Shown piece after piece: positions 45,556 through 55,070 of a stretch of 64,000 nucleotides of DNA. The stretch is taken from assembly GCA_041396045.1 (NCBI GenBank), contig JAWKZI010000006.1:155531-219530 (forward strand). Direction: 5' to 3'. How positions within the stretch are numbered: the stretch's first letter is position 1; each line of letters opens with the position of its first letter. The notes under the pieces are model-generated. The model did not search any database. It saw only the letters and a list, made by a program, of their open reading frames with translations, and had not been told where the DNA came from. This stretch comes from SHZI01 sp041396045 (GTDB taxonomy: Bacteria; Pseudomonadota; Gammaproteobacteria; Steroidobacterales; GCA-2729495). The position numbers and the translations under genes are program-made.

Positions 45556-47661
45556 ATGAACACGCGCGGTGGCAGTCGCCGCAATCCTCCATAGCCGGCC
45601 GCCGCCACAGCGCAATGGTAGTTCCAGCAGGCACTGGCCTTGCAACAACAGGGCAAACTGCGCCAGCTTCGCCGAAGCACTGTATCGGCAGACTCTCGAA
45701 GTCAGCTCGCGCGCCATTTTGACAATTCTGCATGCGCTGGGTATCGTCGCGGCGCAGAGTGGCCAGTGCGATGGCGCTGAGCTTTTCGATGCAGCGATTG
45801 CCGTCAACCCGTAACTGGCCGCCCCTTCGTATTCCAATCGGGGCAATGCGCTGCTTGACTCAAGCGATATGAGGAGGCACTGGCGAGCTACGAGCAAGCC
45901 CTGGCCATCCAGCCCGACTATGCGGAAGCGCTCAACAATCGGGGCAATGTTTTTCAAGGGTCTCATGATTCGAGGAAGCACTGCCAGTTACGATGCCGCC
46001 CTGGCTCTGAATGCGCAGTATCCTGGGAGGCGTTGAACAATCGGGGCAATGCCTTGCGCAGCGTGCAGAAGTTCGAAGCCGCATTGGCGAGCTATACACA
46101 GGCGGTGACGCTGCGACCGGCGTACTTCAGCGCCTTGAAGGGAATGGGCAGTGTGCTGCAGACCCTGGGTCGGGCGAGCGATGCGCTGTCAGCCTTCGAA
46201 CGCGCGCTGGCGCTGCGGCCGACCGATGCGGAAACGCTGGTGAGCGCCGGCCACGCCCTGGTGGAGCTGCGGCGTTGCGAGCCTGCGATCGAGTACGCTC
46301 GGGCGCTGGCCGTGCAACCCGATTATCCCTGCCTCTACGGCGACTGGTTTGCACACGCGGATGAAAATCTGCGACTGGGCAGATCTGGGCACTGGCGTTT
46401 CGAACGTAGCGGCAGCGATCGACAGCGGCCAGCTCGCGTGATCTCGCCGCTCAGGCTTGGCACGCCGCTGTCGCCAGCACAACAGCCCACCGCGCGCAGT
46501 TGCTGGTTGAGCTGAAGTTCCCGGCGGCCACATCCGGACCGATCACCACGGTGCTGTCCACGGGACGCAACCGCATACGGCTGGGATATTTTTCTCGCCG
46601 ATCTGCACAGCCATGCAACAAGCGCAACTGATGGCCGGTGTTTTCGAACAGCACGACCGTGATCGCTTTGGCGATCGCATTTTCGTTCGGACCCGCCGTG
46701 ACCTGATGCGCCGTCGTCTGGAAGCAGCCTTCGACGAGTTCCACGACGTGCGCTGGTAGTCGGACGACGAAATAGTGGCGCTGGCCCGGTCAATGAACAT
46801 TGATATTGCCATCGACCTGAAGGGCTTTACCCAGGACGGCCGCACCGGGATCTTCGCGCGCCGGGCAGCGCCACTGCAGGTTAACCATCTGGGTTTCCCC
46901 GGCACCATGGGTGCGAACTACTTTGACTACCTTATCGCAGATCCGCTGCTGATCGCGGCCGACGAAACGGCGGACTACAGCGAAAAAATCGTCTGGCTCC
47001 CGCACAGCTACCAGCCCAACGACGAGCAGCGCGTCATCGCTGACCGCGCGATCAGTCGGCGCGATGCCGGACTGCCGGACGGAAGCTTTGTCTACTGCTG
47101 TTTCAACAACAACTGGAAAATAACGCCGGAGGTATTCGGGTTATGGATGGACATTCTGTCGGCCAGTGCGGGCAGCGTGCTGTGGCTGTTCGAAGACAAT
47201 GCGTCAGTCGCCGCTTACCTGCGTCGCGAGGCGGAACAGCGGGGCGTTGCCGCTGACCGCCTGATATTTGCACTCCGTGTGGATGGGCCAGAGCACCTGG
47301 CGAGACACCGGCTGGCAGACCTGTTTCTGGATACTGCGCCCTACAACGCCCACACGACGGCCAGCGACGCGCTCTGGGCAGGCTTGCCGGTGTTGACCCG
47401 GCGCGGCCAGACCTTGCGAGCCGGGTGGCTGCGAGCCTGCTCACGGCGATCGGTCTACCCGAGTTGATCACGGATTCGCCTGATGCATATCGCGCATTGG
47501 CGATTGAACTGGCCAGCGATGCGCCGCGTCTGGCGGCGCTACGCGAAAAGTTGGCCGTCAACCGACTGAGCTGCCCACTGTTCAATACGCGGCTCTTTGC
47601 CCGGCATACTGAAGCCGCGTATACCACCATGTGCCAGCGACATCAGGTCAATGCCGCCTGA
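45556..47661 (+). pseudogene. TPR + O-GlcNAc transferase-like (SPINDLY/GT41) gene, heavily frameshifted
   Basis: Reconstructed from several frames: TPR repeats (ALGIVAAQSGQCDGAELFDA, EEALASYEQALAIQPDYAEA, ALNNRGNALRSVQKFEAALA, VLQTLGRASDALSAFERALA) and then a GT41 catalytic region: IRLGYFSADLHSHA-like opening at about 46570, SMNIDIAIDLKGFTQDGRTG, APLQVNHLGFPGTMGANYFD, YCCFNNNWKITPEVFGLWMD, FLDTAPYNAHTTASDALWAG and PVLTRRGQT, ending at 47661. The UDP-sugar-binding and catalytic blocks are all recognisable. The longest intact piece is 46775-47467. At least six breaks are needed. Such enzymes transfer GlcNAc-type sugars to Ser/Thr of proteins; bacterial substrates are mostly unknown. Confidence 0.82.
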
Positions 47662-47748
47662 CCATATCGTCGTACCTGCCTAGGGAAAATGGATACATGC
47701 CAGGTGTGCTGCGGCCGATCACTGCACTGGGTGGCACTTCAGGTTCGA

Positions 47749-48264
47749 TCATCGCAGCGGCGAGACATTGCAACCGACTTCGCCGTAACCTGTCAGGCAG
47801 CCCGCCGCCGTCCTCGAAGGCGCCTTTAATTCGTCGGCGGTTGCTGTTCGCACCTCGATGACGGTACCGGGGCTGAAACGCAGGTCTGCTCGAAGAAGCG
47901 ATTGATCGACGGTCACGGAAGTGTCGTCCATGGCAATGATGGCGAACTGGCGTTCCTCGACCTCGCTTTTGCCCTGCACGTGCATGCCCACGCCAACTGG
48001 TCGATGTTGGGAACGCATCCGGCGCGGTACGCGGCTGACCAGTTCAGTACGAAGTTCGCCAAACCTCCGCCGGCGTCATGGACACGTCGAAGTGGTCGCC
48101 GGCTGATTTACCGGGCTGGTGGTCGTCGCCAGGGCGGCAGAATGCTTGGTCGCGCCATGGCTGTAAATAAGCGGCCTGCCGTCGCCGGACTGGTCCAGCA
48201 ACTCGCCGCGATCATTGGTCAGCTTGTAGTGGAGACTGACCATGCATTTATCAGATATCTGCAT
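47749..48264 (-). pseudogene. Second SlyD-type FKBP isomerase, frameshifted
   Basis: A paralog of the slyD at 43388. From ATG 48264: MQISDKCMVSLHYKLTNDRG then ELLDQSGDGRPLIYSHGAT in one frame; breaks between about 48020 and 48130 lead to VGMHVQGKSEVEERQFAIIA, MDDTSVTVD and ADLRFSPGTVIEVRTAT. The N-terminal 40 residues are about as similar to the first copy as expected for an old duplication. The C-terminal tail after EVRTATADELK is uncertain. If the indels are sequencing artefacts this is a second functional foldase. Confidence 0.75.
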
Positions 48265-48326
48265 TGATTACACTTGATGGTGCTTCGCCATCACGTCAAT
48301 GTACACCAATGCCAATTGTCCACATG

Positions 48327-50051
48327 TCAGGTGGTGCCGGTGCGGATCATATGCAGTTGAGGCCAATCGGTGGCCGTATGCTCGCCGAGCATCGCCTGAA
48401 CCTCGTCGCGATCAACAGCAACGTCAAAACGCGGGCCTTGTGCCCAGCGACAGCCGATGCGGCGCAGTTCGTTGGCCTGCTTTGCAGTTTGAACGCCCGC
48501 AGCCACCGTTGTCTTGCCGGCACTGCTGGCGACCGCCACGATGGCTTCAACTATCGCGGCTGCAACCCGGTCGTTATCCATGGCGGCAATCAGCGAAGGA
48601 TCGACCAGCAGCTCGTCCACAGGCAGATCATGGAGGTTCAGGAGACTGCAGTGTGTGGTCGCAAAGTGATCCAGCGTTACGGATACGCCGATTTGCTCAA
48701 GTTGTGCGACGTGGTCGGCGAAGTGGTCAGCCGGCGAATGCAGGAGTGATTCCGGAACCTGAATTCTCAGCAACTGGGGTGGAATGCCGGCTGCATCGAT
48801 GCAGTTCGCGACTTCGCTGACAAAACCTTCGTGGTGCCAATGACTCTCGAAAGCACGAATCCGGATCGACAGCACCGACAGGCCCTCAGCCTGCCATCTG
48901 CCGAGATCGCGGCTGACCTGTTCCATGGCCCAGAGGCCGACCTGATGCAGACCGGGCAACTGCGTCATATGCTCTGTGACTTCATCCAGAGGCACGATGT
49001 TACCGGTCGACATGCAGACATGAATGTCGGCAGAGAACCCCAGAAGAGTACCGTTGTTCAGATTCCTGATCGGGGAATAGCGAAGCCGCAGATCATTGTT
49101 TTTCAGGATGTCCTGCAGATGACGCTCAGCCTTCTGACGACTGGCAGCCTCCTGATTCAGGGCACTGGTGTAAAACCTTATCTTGCCCGGACCGGCCCGC
49201 TTGGCCTGATACATGGCGAGATCAGCGTTGCGCAGCAGTCCTGCCACATCATCGCCGTCCATTGGAAAGAGGGTGATGCCAATACTTGCGCTGATCGAGA
49301 AGGTTTGATCGAGAATCCGGAATGGGCGTCGCAGTGCTTCCAGGATCTTGTCGGCGACGGCGGTTGCCGCCGAGTCGCCGTTCAATTCCGGCAACAGCAC
49401 CGCAAACTCGTCGCCACCAAGCCTTGCTACGGTATCGCCAGCCCGCACGACGCTGCGAAGTCTGGAGGCAACGGCGACCAGCAGGTCGTCACCGCCGGCA
49501 TGCCCGGCCCGATCATTTACGAACTTGAACCGGTCCAGGTCGAGATAGAGCAGGGCACCGGTCAGCCCATGGCGGGTTGCATTGGCGCTGGCGCCGTGCA
49601 TCACGTCGAAAAGACGCTGACGGTTGGCAAGTCCGGTTAGTTGATCGAATGCGACCAGGTAATGCAGTCGCCGTTCTTTCTGCTTGCGCTCAACGGCATA
49701 GCGGATAGCACGACTGATGCGCTGCGGGGTGAACTGCCCCTTGACGAGGTAATCCTGCGCACCGAGGCGAACCATGTCGACTGCCAGGGAAACGTTGTCG
49801 CAGTCGCTGAGGACAAGCAGCGGCGTGCTGTCGTCCTCCTGCAGCAGGGGTCCGATCGTTGCGCTGCCGCCGGCATCTTGCAATGCCAGGTCCAGAATCA
49901 GGACGTCGAATTTTTCCTGCTCGAGGACTGTTCGGGCATCTTCCAGCGAATCGACGCGATGAACATGACTGATCAGCGCGTCACCGGTGGACAACATGGA
50001 CATAATCTCGCTGGCATCCAGCGCGCGGTCTTCGATCAGCAGGACTCGCAT
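48327..50051 (-). CDS. Response-regulator diguanylate cyclase with degenerate EAL domain
   Basis: A 574-residue REC-GGDEF-EAL protein. The receiver domain (1-120) has phospho-acceptor Asp54 in VLILDLAL. The GGDEF domain carries an intact active site RLGGDEFAVLL (GGDEF at 212-216) and an inhibitory-site RxxD (RAGD, 203-206), so c-di-GMP synthesis with product feedback is plausible. In the EAL part the signature is replaced by SAD (340-342, LLGFSADIHVC) and the DDFG-like loop reads LDHFATTH, so phosphodiesterase activity should be absent. ATG 50051 is preceded by GGAGGTGCC, so I trim the longer frame that starts at 50123. The cognate kinase is not in the window. Confidence 0.9.
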   Translation of the reverse strand: MRVLLIEDRALDASEIMSMLSTGDALISHVHRVDSLEDARTVLEQEKFDVLILDLALQDAGGSATIGPLLQEDDSTPLLVLSDCDNVSLAVDMVRLGAQDYLVKGQFTPQRISRAIRYAVERKQKERRLHYLVAFDQLTGLANRQRLFDVMHGASANATRHGLTGALLYLDLDRFKFVNDRAGHAGGDDLLVAVASRLRSVVRAGDTVARLGGDEFAVLLPELNGDSAATAVADKILEALRRPFRILDQTFSISASIGITLFPMDGDDVAGLLRNADLAMYQAKRAGPGKIRFYTSALNQEAASRQKAERHLQDILKNNDLRLRYSPIRNLNNGTLLGFSADIHVCMSTGNIVPLDEVTEHMTQLPGLHQVGLWAMEQVSRDLGRWQAEGLSVLSIRIRAFESHWHHEGFVSEVANCIDAAGIPPQLLRIQVPESLLHSPADHFADHVAQLEQIGVSVTLDHFATTHCSLLNLHDLPVDELLVDPSLIAAMDNDRVAAAIVEAIVAVASSAGKTTVAAGVQTAKQANELRRIGCRWAQGPRFDVAVDRDEVQAMLGEHTATDWPQLHMIRTGTT

Positions 50052-50288
50052 GGCACCTCCGACTATCCATAAGCCTGCCCCCTGCATACTCAATACGTGA
50101 CGTGCCGCTCGCGCGCCACCCACGCGCTGGGCAATCTATAGGATCTGTGAAGCTGTTCACACTGCCGGTGTGTACATGTAGTGACGCTGCTTTGCGGGAT
50201 CACCTTGATCCTACAACCCGAGTCGGCGTCGTCTGACAGTCGTGCGCAATGCGCCGCGGCTATGTTTGCTCTACGGAGGTAACCAGAC

Positions 50289-51443
50289 ATGCGCTCGCTA
50301 ACTGCTTCTCACAGCCACTTTGCGGGTAATCAGCCGGGTAGTCGCGATGACCTGTCAACGTTGTTGCTCAAAGCCGACATTCGACTGGATGGAACCCGCC
50401 CCTGGGACGTGACGATCCACGATGAACGGGCTGTTCACCGCATTCTTGCCGAAGGTGCGCTCGGTGCCGGCGAGTCATATATGGATGGCTGGTGGGACTG
50501 CCGGGCGATCGATCAGATGCTGACACGCGTACTGCGCGCCGGTATTGGCAGCGAGTTGCCGTCTGCCGGCTTGTTATGGGCGCAACTGAAGGCAAGGGTC
50601 TGTAACCTGCAGAGCACTCGCCGGGCGTGGATTGTGGGTCGCACACACTACGACATTGGCGACGATCTCTATCGGCGGATGCTCGACCCCCGAATGATCT
50701 ACAGCTGTGGCTACTGGCTGAATGCTGCCAATCTCGATGAAGCGCAGGAGGCCAAGCTGGACCTGGTCTGTCGCAAGCTGGACCTGCATCCAGGCATGCG
50801 GGTTCTGGATGTGGGTTGTGGGTGGGGTGGTGCGGCGCAGTTCGCTGCGGAGCGTTACGGGGTGGAGGTCGTGGGTTGCACGATATCAGTGAATCAGGCC
50901 AAAGCAGCCGAAGAACGTTGCGCCGGATTGCCGGTACAGATCCTGCTTGAGGACTATCGCGACCTTAAGGGTCGATTCGATCGCATCTATTCGATCGGCA
51001 TGTTTGAGCACGTGGGGCCGCGCAACTACGCCACGTTCATGCAGAAGATGAGCAAGTTGCTGCAGCCGGATGGCCTGATGCTTCTGCACTCGATTGGCAG
51101 CTTGCATTCGCACAGCGTGGGCGACCCTTGGCTGACCCGTTATATATTTCCCAACGGGGTACCGCCCTCAATGGTGCAGATTGGCGCCGCAGTGGAGGGT
51201 CGATTCGTGATTGAAGACTGGCACAATTTCGGCAGCGACTATGACCGTACGCTGATGGCATGGTCGGCCAATTTTGAGCAGTCATGGCCCGAACTGCAGT
51301 CCAGGTACGGCGAGCGCTTCCAGCGGATGTGGCATTACTACCTGCATTCATGCGCGGCGACCTTCAGGTCGCGCCAGAGCCAGTTGTGGCAGCTCGTGAT
51401 GTCGCCGCGTGGTGTGGCGGGCGGGTATCGCAGCCCCAGATAG
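50289..51443 (+). CDS. cfa: Cyclopropane-fatty-acyl-phospholipid synthase
   Basis: Methylates unsaturated acyl chains of membrane phospholipids with SAM to form cyclopropane rings. It is 384 residues long, the usual size. The N-terminal lipid-binding domain (residues 20-110) has LAEGALGAGESYMDGWWDC; the catalytic domain has HYDIGDDLYRRMLDPRMIYS, the SAM loop VLDVGCGWGGAAQFA (172-186) and IYSIGMFEHVGPRNYATF, all Cfa hallmarks. GGAGG sits 8-9 nt before ATG 50289. It is divergent from the GGDEF gene across a 237-bp gap, which may hold both promoters. Confidence 0.93.
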   Translation: MRSLTASHSHFAGNQPGSRDDLSTLLLKADIRLDGTRPWDVTIHDERAVHRILAEGALGAGESYMDGWWDCRAIDQMLTRVLRAGIGSELPSAGLLWAQLKARVCNLQSTRRAWIVGRTHYDIGDDLYRRMLDPRMIYSCGYWLNAANLDEAQEAKLDLVCRKLDLHPGMRVLDVGCGWGGAAQFAAERYGVEVVGCTISVNQAKAAEERCAGLPVQILLEDYRDLKGRFDRIYSIGMFEHVGPRNYATFMQKMSKLLQPDGLMLLHSIGSLHSHSVGDPWLTRYIFPNGVPPSMVQIGAAVEGRFVIEDWHNFGSDYDRTLMAWSANFEQSWPELQSRYGERFQRMWHYYLHSCAATFRSRQSQLWQLVMSPRGVAGGYRSPR

Positions 51444-51557
51444 GCGGGTGGTGACCCTGAGCAAACTGGTCCGCCAATTATGTAATGTTGATAGCGCAAG
51501 TTCAGTCGGCTGTGTTAATTTATGCGTTGCAAAAACCAGACGGGAAAAACCGCCACC

Positions 51558-52157
51558 ATGTCACTCTCAGTTATCTCACGCGCCGGCACCAGCACATTGG
51601 CTGTCTTCGCTTTGCTTGCCACCTTCGGGTTGGCTCAGACGGCCAATGCGGTTCCCTGCGGCAACCTGTTTTCCGGAGGTGTTGCCCCCAGCATCGCTTG
51701 CCAAAATGGTCCGGACGGCGACCGGGTGGATTCCGCGGCCGACCTGAACGCAGGTAGCTTCTTCGGCATCAACAGCTGGAACCTGCTGGACAACACCCGC
51801 GATGGTGTAGACCAGAACTACTGGTCATTCCTGGGTGGCAACCCGAACGCTGAAAACTTCGGTATTGGTCGCCTGGCGGCCGGCATCTGGAACTCATTTT
51901 CCAGCCTGGCAATCGTGTTGAACGGTCGTGGCGGCGCCCTGGACAATGACGTCAAGTGGGCCGCCTACCAGATGGCCCCTGGCGACCGTGTCTTCGCCTG
52001 GACTTACGATTACCTGCACAAGCTGGGCAACGCCAGTCTCTATGGTGTCTCCCGAGTGACACAGACCACAACAGTGCCTGAGCCTGCCGCGTTGGCCCTG
52101 GTTCTGGTAGGTCTGGGTGTGGGTGCTGCGGCCCTGCGACGAAAACGCCAGCACTAG
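51558..52157 (+). CDS. Exported PEP-CTERM sorting-domain protein
   Basis: A 199-residue secreted protein. Signal peptide STLAVFALLATFGLAQTANA; a mature beta-rich domain with CGNLFSGGVAPSIACQNG and a WNLLDNTRDGVDQNYWSFLG block; then the classic PEP-CTERM: VPEPAALAL, a hydrophobic helix VLVGLGVGAAAL and RRKRQH. It is expected to be processed by an exosortase. An in-frame ATG at 51522 would add 12 residues before the signal; I prefer 51558 because the shorter N-region is typical. Followed by a terminator hairpin, so monocistronic. Confidence 0.9.
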   Translation: MSLSVISRAGTSTLAVFALLATFGLAQTANAVPCGNLFSGGVAPSIACQNGPDGDRVDSAADLNAGSFFGINSWNLLDNTRDGVDQNYWSFLGGNPNAENFGIGRLAAGIWNSFSSLAIVLNGRGGALDNDVKWAAYQMAPGDRVFAWTYDYLHKLGNASLYGVSRVTQTTTVPEPAALALVLVGLGVGAAALRRKRQH

Positions 52158-52184
52158 ATCCGGGCTTTGCAACAGAACGACCTT

Positions 52185-52208
52185 GAGGGCCCCGCTTGCG
52201 GGGCCCTC
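52185..52208 (+). terminator. Terminator hairpin after the PEP-CTERM gene
   Basis: Perfect 9-bp stem GAGGGCCCC/GGGGCCCTC with a 6-nt loop, then TTCATTT. It lies 28 bp after the PEP-CTERM stop and directly abuts the end of the convergent FeoB-associated gene, so it may serve both. Confidence 0.75.
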
Positions 52209-52209
52209 T

Positions 52210-52449
52210 TCATTTGCGTGGCTTATTGGCCGGGATTATTGAGTAGGGTCGTTCGGGCGGCGACGATAGAAGTGCACGGTGGGTTCTTTGGGGTGGGCTT
52301 GCTGATGCGCATCCGCTGCAAGAACCTGAGGCGCTGACGTCAGCCTGGTCGGAAGGCCGCAGCCAGGGCTTCAGCCACCGACGCCAGACAAAATATCCGG
52401 TAACCAGTGCCACAATGGTCAGGGCGATGAGTTCCTGTACGTCGATCAT
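52210..52449 (-). CDS. FeoB-associated Cys-rich membrane protein
   Basis: A 79-residue protein with one N-terminal membrane segment (LIALTIVALVTGYFVWRRWL) and a short cytoplasmic tail with CSGC, the arrangement of small FeoB-associated cysteine-rich proteins that occupy the feoC position in many Feo operons. It may bind iron or stabilise FeoB; the role is not established. ATG 52449 has GGAAGGCG upstream; the longer frame to 52530 overlaps feoB and is not needed. It is 14 bp downstream of feoB. Confidence 0.75.
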   Translation of the reverse strand: MIDVQELIALTIVALVTGYFVWRRWLKPWLRPSDQADVSASGSCSGCASASPPQRTHRALLSSPPERPYSIIPANKPRK

Positions 52450-52463
52450 GTCTTCGCCTTCCT

Positions 52464-54662
52464 TCAGGCACTCCCCAGCTGGAAGGCCAGCAGGGCGCCG
52501 ATATAGCCAAGGCTGGTCATGTAGACCCACGCAAAAATCGGCCAGCGCCAGCTATTTGTTTCACGACGGATAACGGCAATCGTTGCCGCACACTGCAGGC
52601 AGAACGCATAGAAAATCAGCAGTCCTACAGCCATAGGCACGGTGTATACCAGCGTGCCGTCGGGCCATGTTGCTGTTTTAAGGCGTTGACGCAGCGCGCC
52701 TTCCAGATCGTCGGATTGATCGCCCACTGAATAGATGGTGCCCAGCACGGCGATGACCACCTCCCTGGCCGGAAAACTGGCGATCACAGCGGCGGACACT
52801 TTCCAGTCCCACCCCAGTGGCCGGAAAGCCGGCTCTATGAAATGGCCAAGCTGGCCCAGCCAGCTTTCTTCCAGATAGCGGCTGTTTTCGGCGGAATTCA
52901 GGGCATTCAGGCGCGCGCTCCGCACCGAAGGCGGCAGGTTGCTGGTAACCACAGTGGCACGCTGGGCATCAAAGGCTGCGCTGATTTCCGGCGGGCGTGG
53001 GAAATAGGCCAGCACCCAGATGAATATGGCCACGGCAAATATCACCGTCCCGGCACGCACCAGGAAAATCTTTCCGCGGCCAGCCAGCTTGAGCAGCATG
53101 GAACGCCAGTTTGGCAACCGGTACGGCGGAAGCTCAATCATGAACGATGGTGTCGGACCGCGCAGCAGGGTGCGCTTGAGCAGCAGGGCAGTCAGTACGC
53201 CACCCAGAATGCCAAGCAGATAGAGCCCCAGGAGTACCAGGCCCTGCAGATTTACGAAGCCGCCCAGATAGCGTTCTGGCGGCACGAAGGCTGCGATCAA
53301 CAGCGCATAGACGGGCAGTCGCGCCGAACACGTCATGAAAGGCGCAGCCAGAATCGTCGCGAGGCGGTCGCGTCGGTCCGGGATGACCCGGGTTGCCATG
53401 ATGCCTGGAACCGCGCAGGCGAAGCCCGAGAGCATCGGAATGAAGGACTGCCCGGATAGCCCGACAGCGCGCATCAGGCGATCGACCATAAAAGCCACGC
53501 GCGGCATATAGCCGGAATCTTCCAGAAAGATGATGAAGGCAAACAGAATCATGATCTGTGGCAGAAACACAATGACACTACCGACGCCGGCGATCACCCC
53601 GTCGACCAACAGGCTGCTCAGTGCACCGTCCGGCAGGCTGGCACGGACGGTTGCGCCCAGTGCCGTTGTGGCGCCATCGATCAGGTTCATCATTGGCGTG
53701 GCCCACGAGAACACCGCCTGAAACACGGCGGCCATGACCAGCAGAAACAGCAGGGAACCGATAACCGGATGATTGGTGATGCGATCCAGGCGATCAGCCA
53801 TCGTAATGCGACGTACCGCGCGCTGCTCCGTGCGCGCCACGATGCTGTTAATCAGGCCGTAGCGTGCCGTGGCCTCGGTCTGCGCCAGGGATACGCCTGC
53901 GCTGAGCTGGCCACGCAAGGTCGCCAGTTCGACACTGAAGGCCTTGCCCGCAATGGATTCAAAGCGTCGTTCGGCGGCACCCTGCGTATCAATCAGGGCA
54001 CGCTCGACTTCATAGTCCTGAAGATCCGAACCCTGGCCGCGCACACGCCCGGCAAGTTCGGCTGCCGCGGCGCTGACTTCCGGCAATACGCGCAGTGGCG
54101 ACGGTGGCGGTGCCTGCAGTGCGGCCGCCAACGCATTACGCAAGTCAGGCATGCCGGTGTTACGCCCGGCCGACACGGGCACGACAGTGGCACCGAGTTC
54201 GCGGCCCAACGCCTCGGTGTCGATATGGATGCCCTGAGCCTCGGCCACGTCCCACAGGTTCAGGGCGACCACGAGCGGCAGTCCAAGCTCGGCAAGCTGC
54301 GTAACCAGAAACAGGTTGCGACGCAGGTTGGTCGCATCCACAACGGCAAGCACGGCACCGGGTTGCGGCACATCTTTCATGTGCCCCAGCAATACATCGA
54401 TGGTCACCATCTCGTCCGGCGAATGGGCGGCCAGTGAGTAGGCGCCGGGAAGATCAATCAATGTCACCGGCTGACCTTCCAGCATGATCTGGCCGGTGTG
54501 TCGCTCGACGGTAACGCCCGGGTAGTTCGCGGTCTTCTGCCGCAGTCCGGTCAGTACATTGAACAGCGTGCTCTTGCCGGTATTGGGATTACCAATGAGG
54601 GCAATCACCTGATTGCGGATCGGGGCGGGCGCGGATTTGGCCTGGGGCAAGATGGCGTTCAT
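52464..54662 (-). CDS. feoB: FeoB, ferrous iron transporter
   Basis: GTP-dependent inner-membrane Fe2+ importer, 732 residues. The N-terminal G domain has G1 GNPNTGKST (24-32), NYPGVTVERHTG, and G3 LIDLPGAYSL; a helical GDI-like linker follows, then the membrane core with the two Gate motifs: VIVFLPQIMILFAFIIFLED with SGYMPRVAFM, and PFMTCSARLPVYALLIAAF with the conserved metal-path cysteine. FASFPAREVVIAVLGTIYSV is in the C-terminal half. The gene overlaps the feoA stop by 4 bp (ATGA). Intact. Confidence 0.96.
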   Translation of the reverse strand: MNAILPQAKSAPAPIRNQVIALIGNPNTGKSTLFNVLTGLRQKTANYPGVTVERHTGQIMLEGQPVTLIDLPGAYSLAAHSPDEMVTIDVLLGHMKDVPQPGAVLAVVDATNLRRNLFLVTQLAELGLPLVVALNLWDVAEAQGIHIDTEALGRELGATVVPVSAGRNTGMPDLRNALAAALQAPPPSPLRVLPEVSAAAAELAGRVRGQGSDLQDYEVERALIDTQGAAERRFESIAGKAFSVELATLRGQLSAGVSLAQTEATARYGLINSIVARTEQRAVRRITMADRLDRITNHPVIGSLLFLLVMAAVFQAVFSWATPMMNLIDGATTALGATVRASLPDGALSSLLVDGVIAGVGSVIVFLPQIMILFAFIIFLEDSGYMPRVAFMVDRLMRAVGLSGQSFIPMLSGFACAVPGIMATRVIPDRRDRLATILAAPFMTCSARLPVYALLIAAFVPPERYLGGFVNLQGLVLLGLYLLGILGGVLTALLLKRTLLRGPTPSFMIELPPYRLPNWRSMLLKLAGRGKIFLVRAGTVIFAVAIFIWVLAYFPRPPEISAAFDAQRATVVTSNLPPSVRSARLNALNSAENSRYLEESWLGQLGHFIEPAFRPLGWDWKVSAAVIASFPAREVVIAVLGTIYSVGDQSDDLEGALRQRLKTATWPDGTLVYTVPMAVGLLIFYAFCLQCAATIAVIRRETNSWRWPIFAWVYMTSLGYIGALLAFQLGSA

Positions 54663-54910
54663 CTGGCTGCCGGGGCAGATTCAGCCACGATCTCGATGAC
54701 CTGGACCCGTCGGGCTTCTTCGCGACGAAGTGACAGCACGTAGTCCATCACGGTCACTTCGATCGGATCGCCACCAATAGTCCGGCGCCTGATGCAGACC
54801 GGCGAGCCGGCCAGCAGGCCCAGCGCCATCAGGCGTTGCACCAGCGGGCCATCACCCTGGATGGCGCTAATGGTTCCGGATTGGCCGATTTTTAGTTCAT
54901 CCAGTGTCAT
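54659..54910 (-). CDS. feoA: FeoA, ferrous iron transport accessory protein
   Basis: An 83-residue SH3-like cytoplasmic protein that supports FeoB. Visible: LKIGQSGTISAIQGDGPLVQ, RLMALGLLAGSPVCIRRR and the closing strand LSLRREEARRVQVIEI. It heads the feoA-feoB-FeoB-associated operon and its stop overlaps the feoB start. A Fur-box-like palindrome lies 12 nt upstream of the start. Confidence 0.93.
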   Translation of the reverse strand: MTLDELKIGQSGTISAIQGDGPLVQRLMALGLLAGSPVCIRRRTIGGDPIEVTVMDYVLSLRREEARRVQVIEIVAESAPAAR

Positions 54911-54921
54911 TGGCAGATTCT

Positions 54922-54942
54922 AAATGAGAATCATTGTCATTT
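54922..54942 (-). promoter_or_regulatory. Fur box in front of feoA
   Basis: A 21-bp near-palindrome centred on AATCATT: AAATGAGAATCATT followed by GTCATTT. It matches the Fur consensus core (GAGAATCATTnTCAT-like) and lies 12 nt before the feoA start, where bound Fur-Fe2+ would block transcription or initiation. Confidence 0.8.
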
Positions 54943-55070
54943 ACTAGCAGGATTTGCGGGGCAGCATGGTGCAAGCATGACGGGGACGGGACGGGTGGGC
55001 TATCCGGGAAGATGCCGGATCCGGGCCCCATCCACCGGGTGGCTTGAGGCGCGATTATCAACGCGCGAAA

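Noticed and set aside
44010..47661. Repetitive pattern that could suggest a tandem-repeat or CRISPR-like array
   Set aside because: The periodicity is about 102 nt and encodes 34-residue TPR units; there are no identical short repeats with unique spacers. I saw no CRISPR array in the window.
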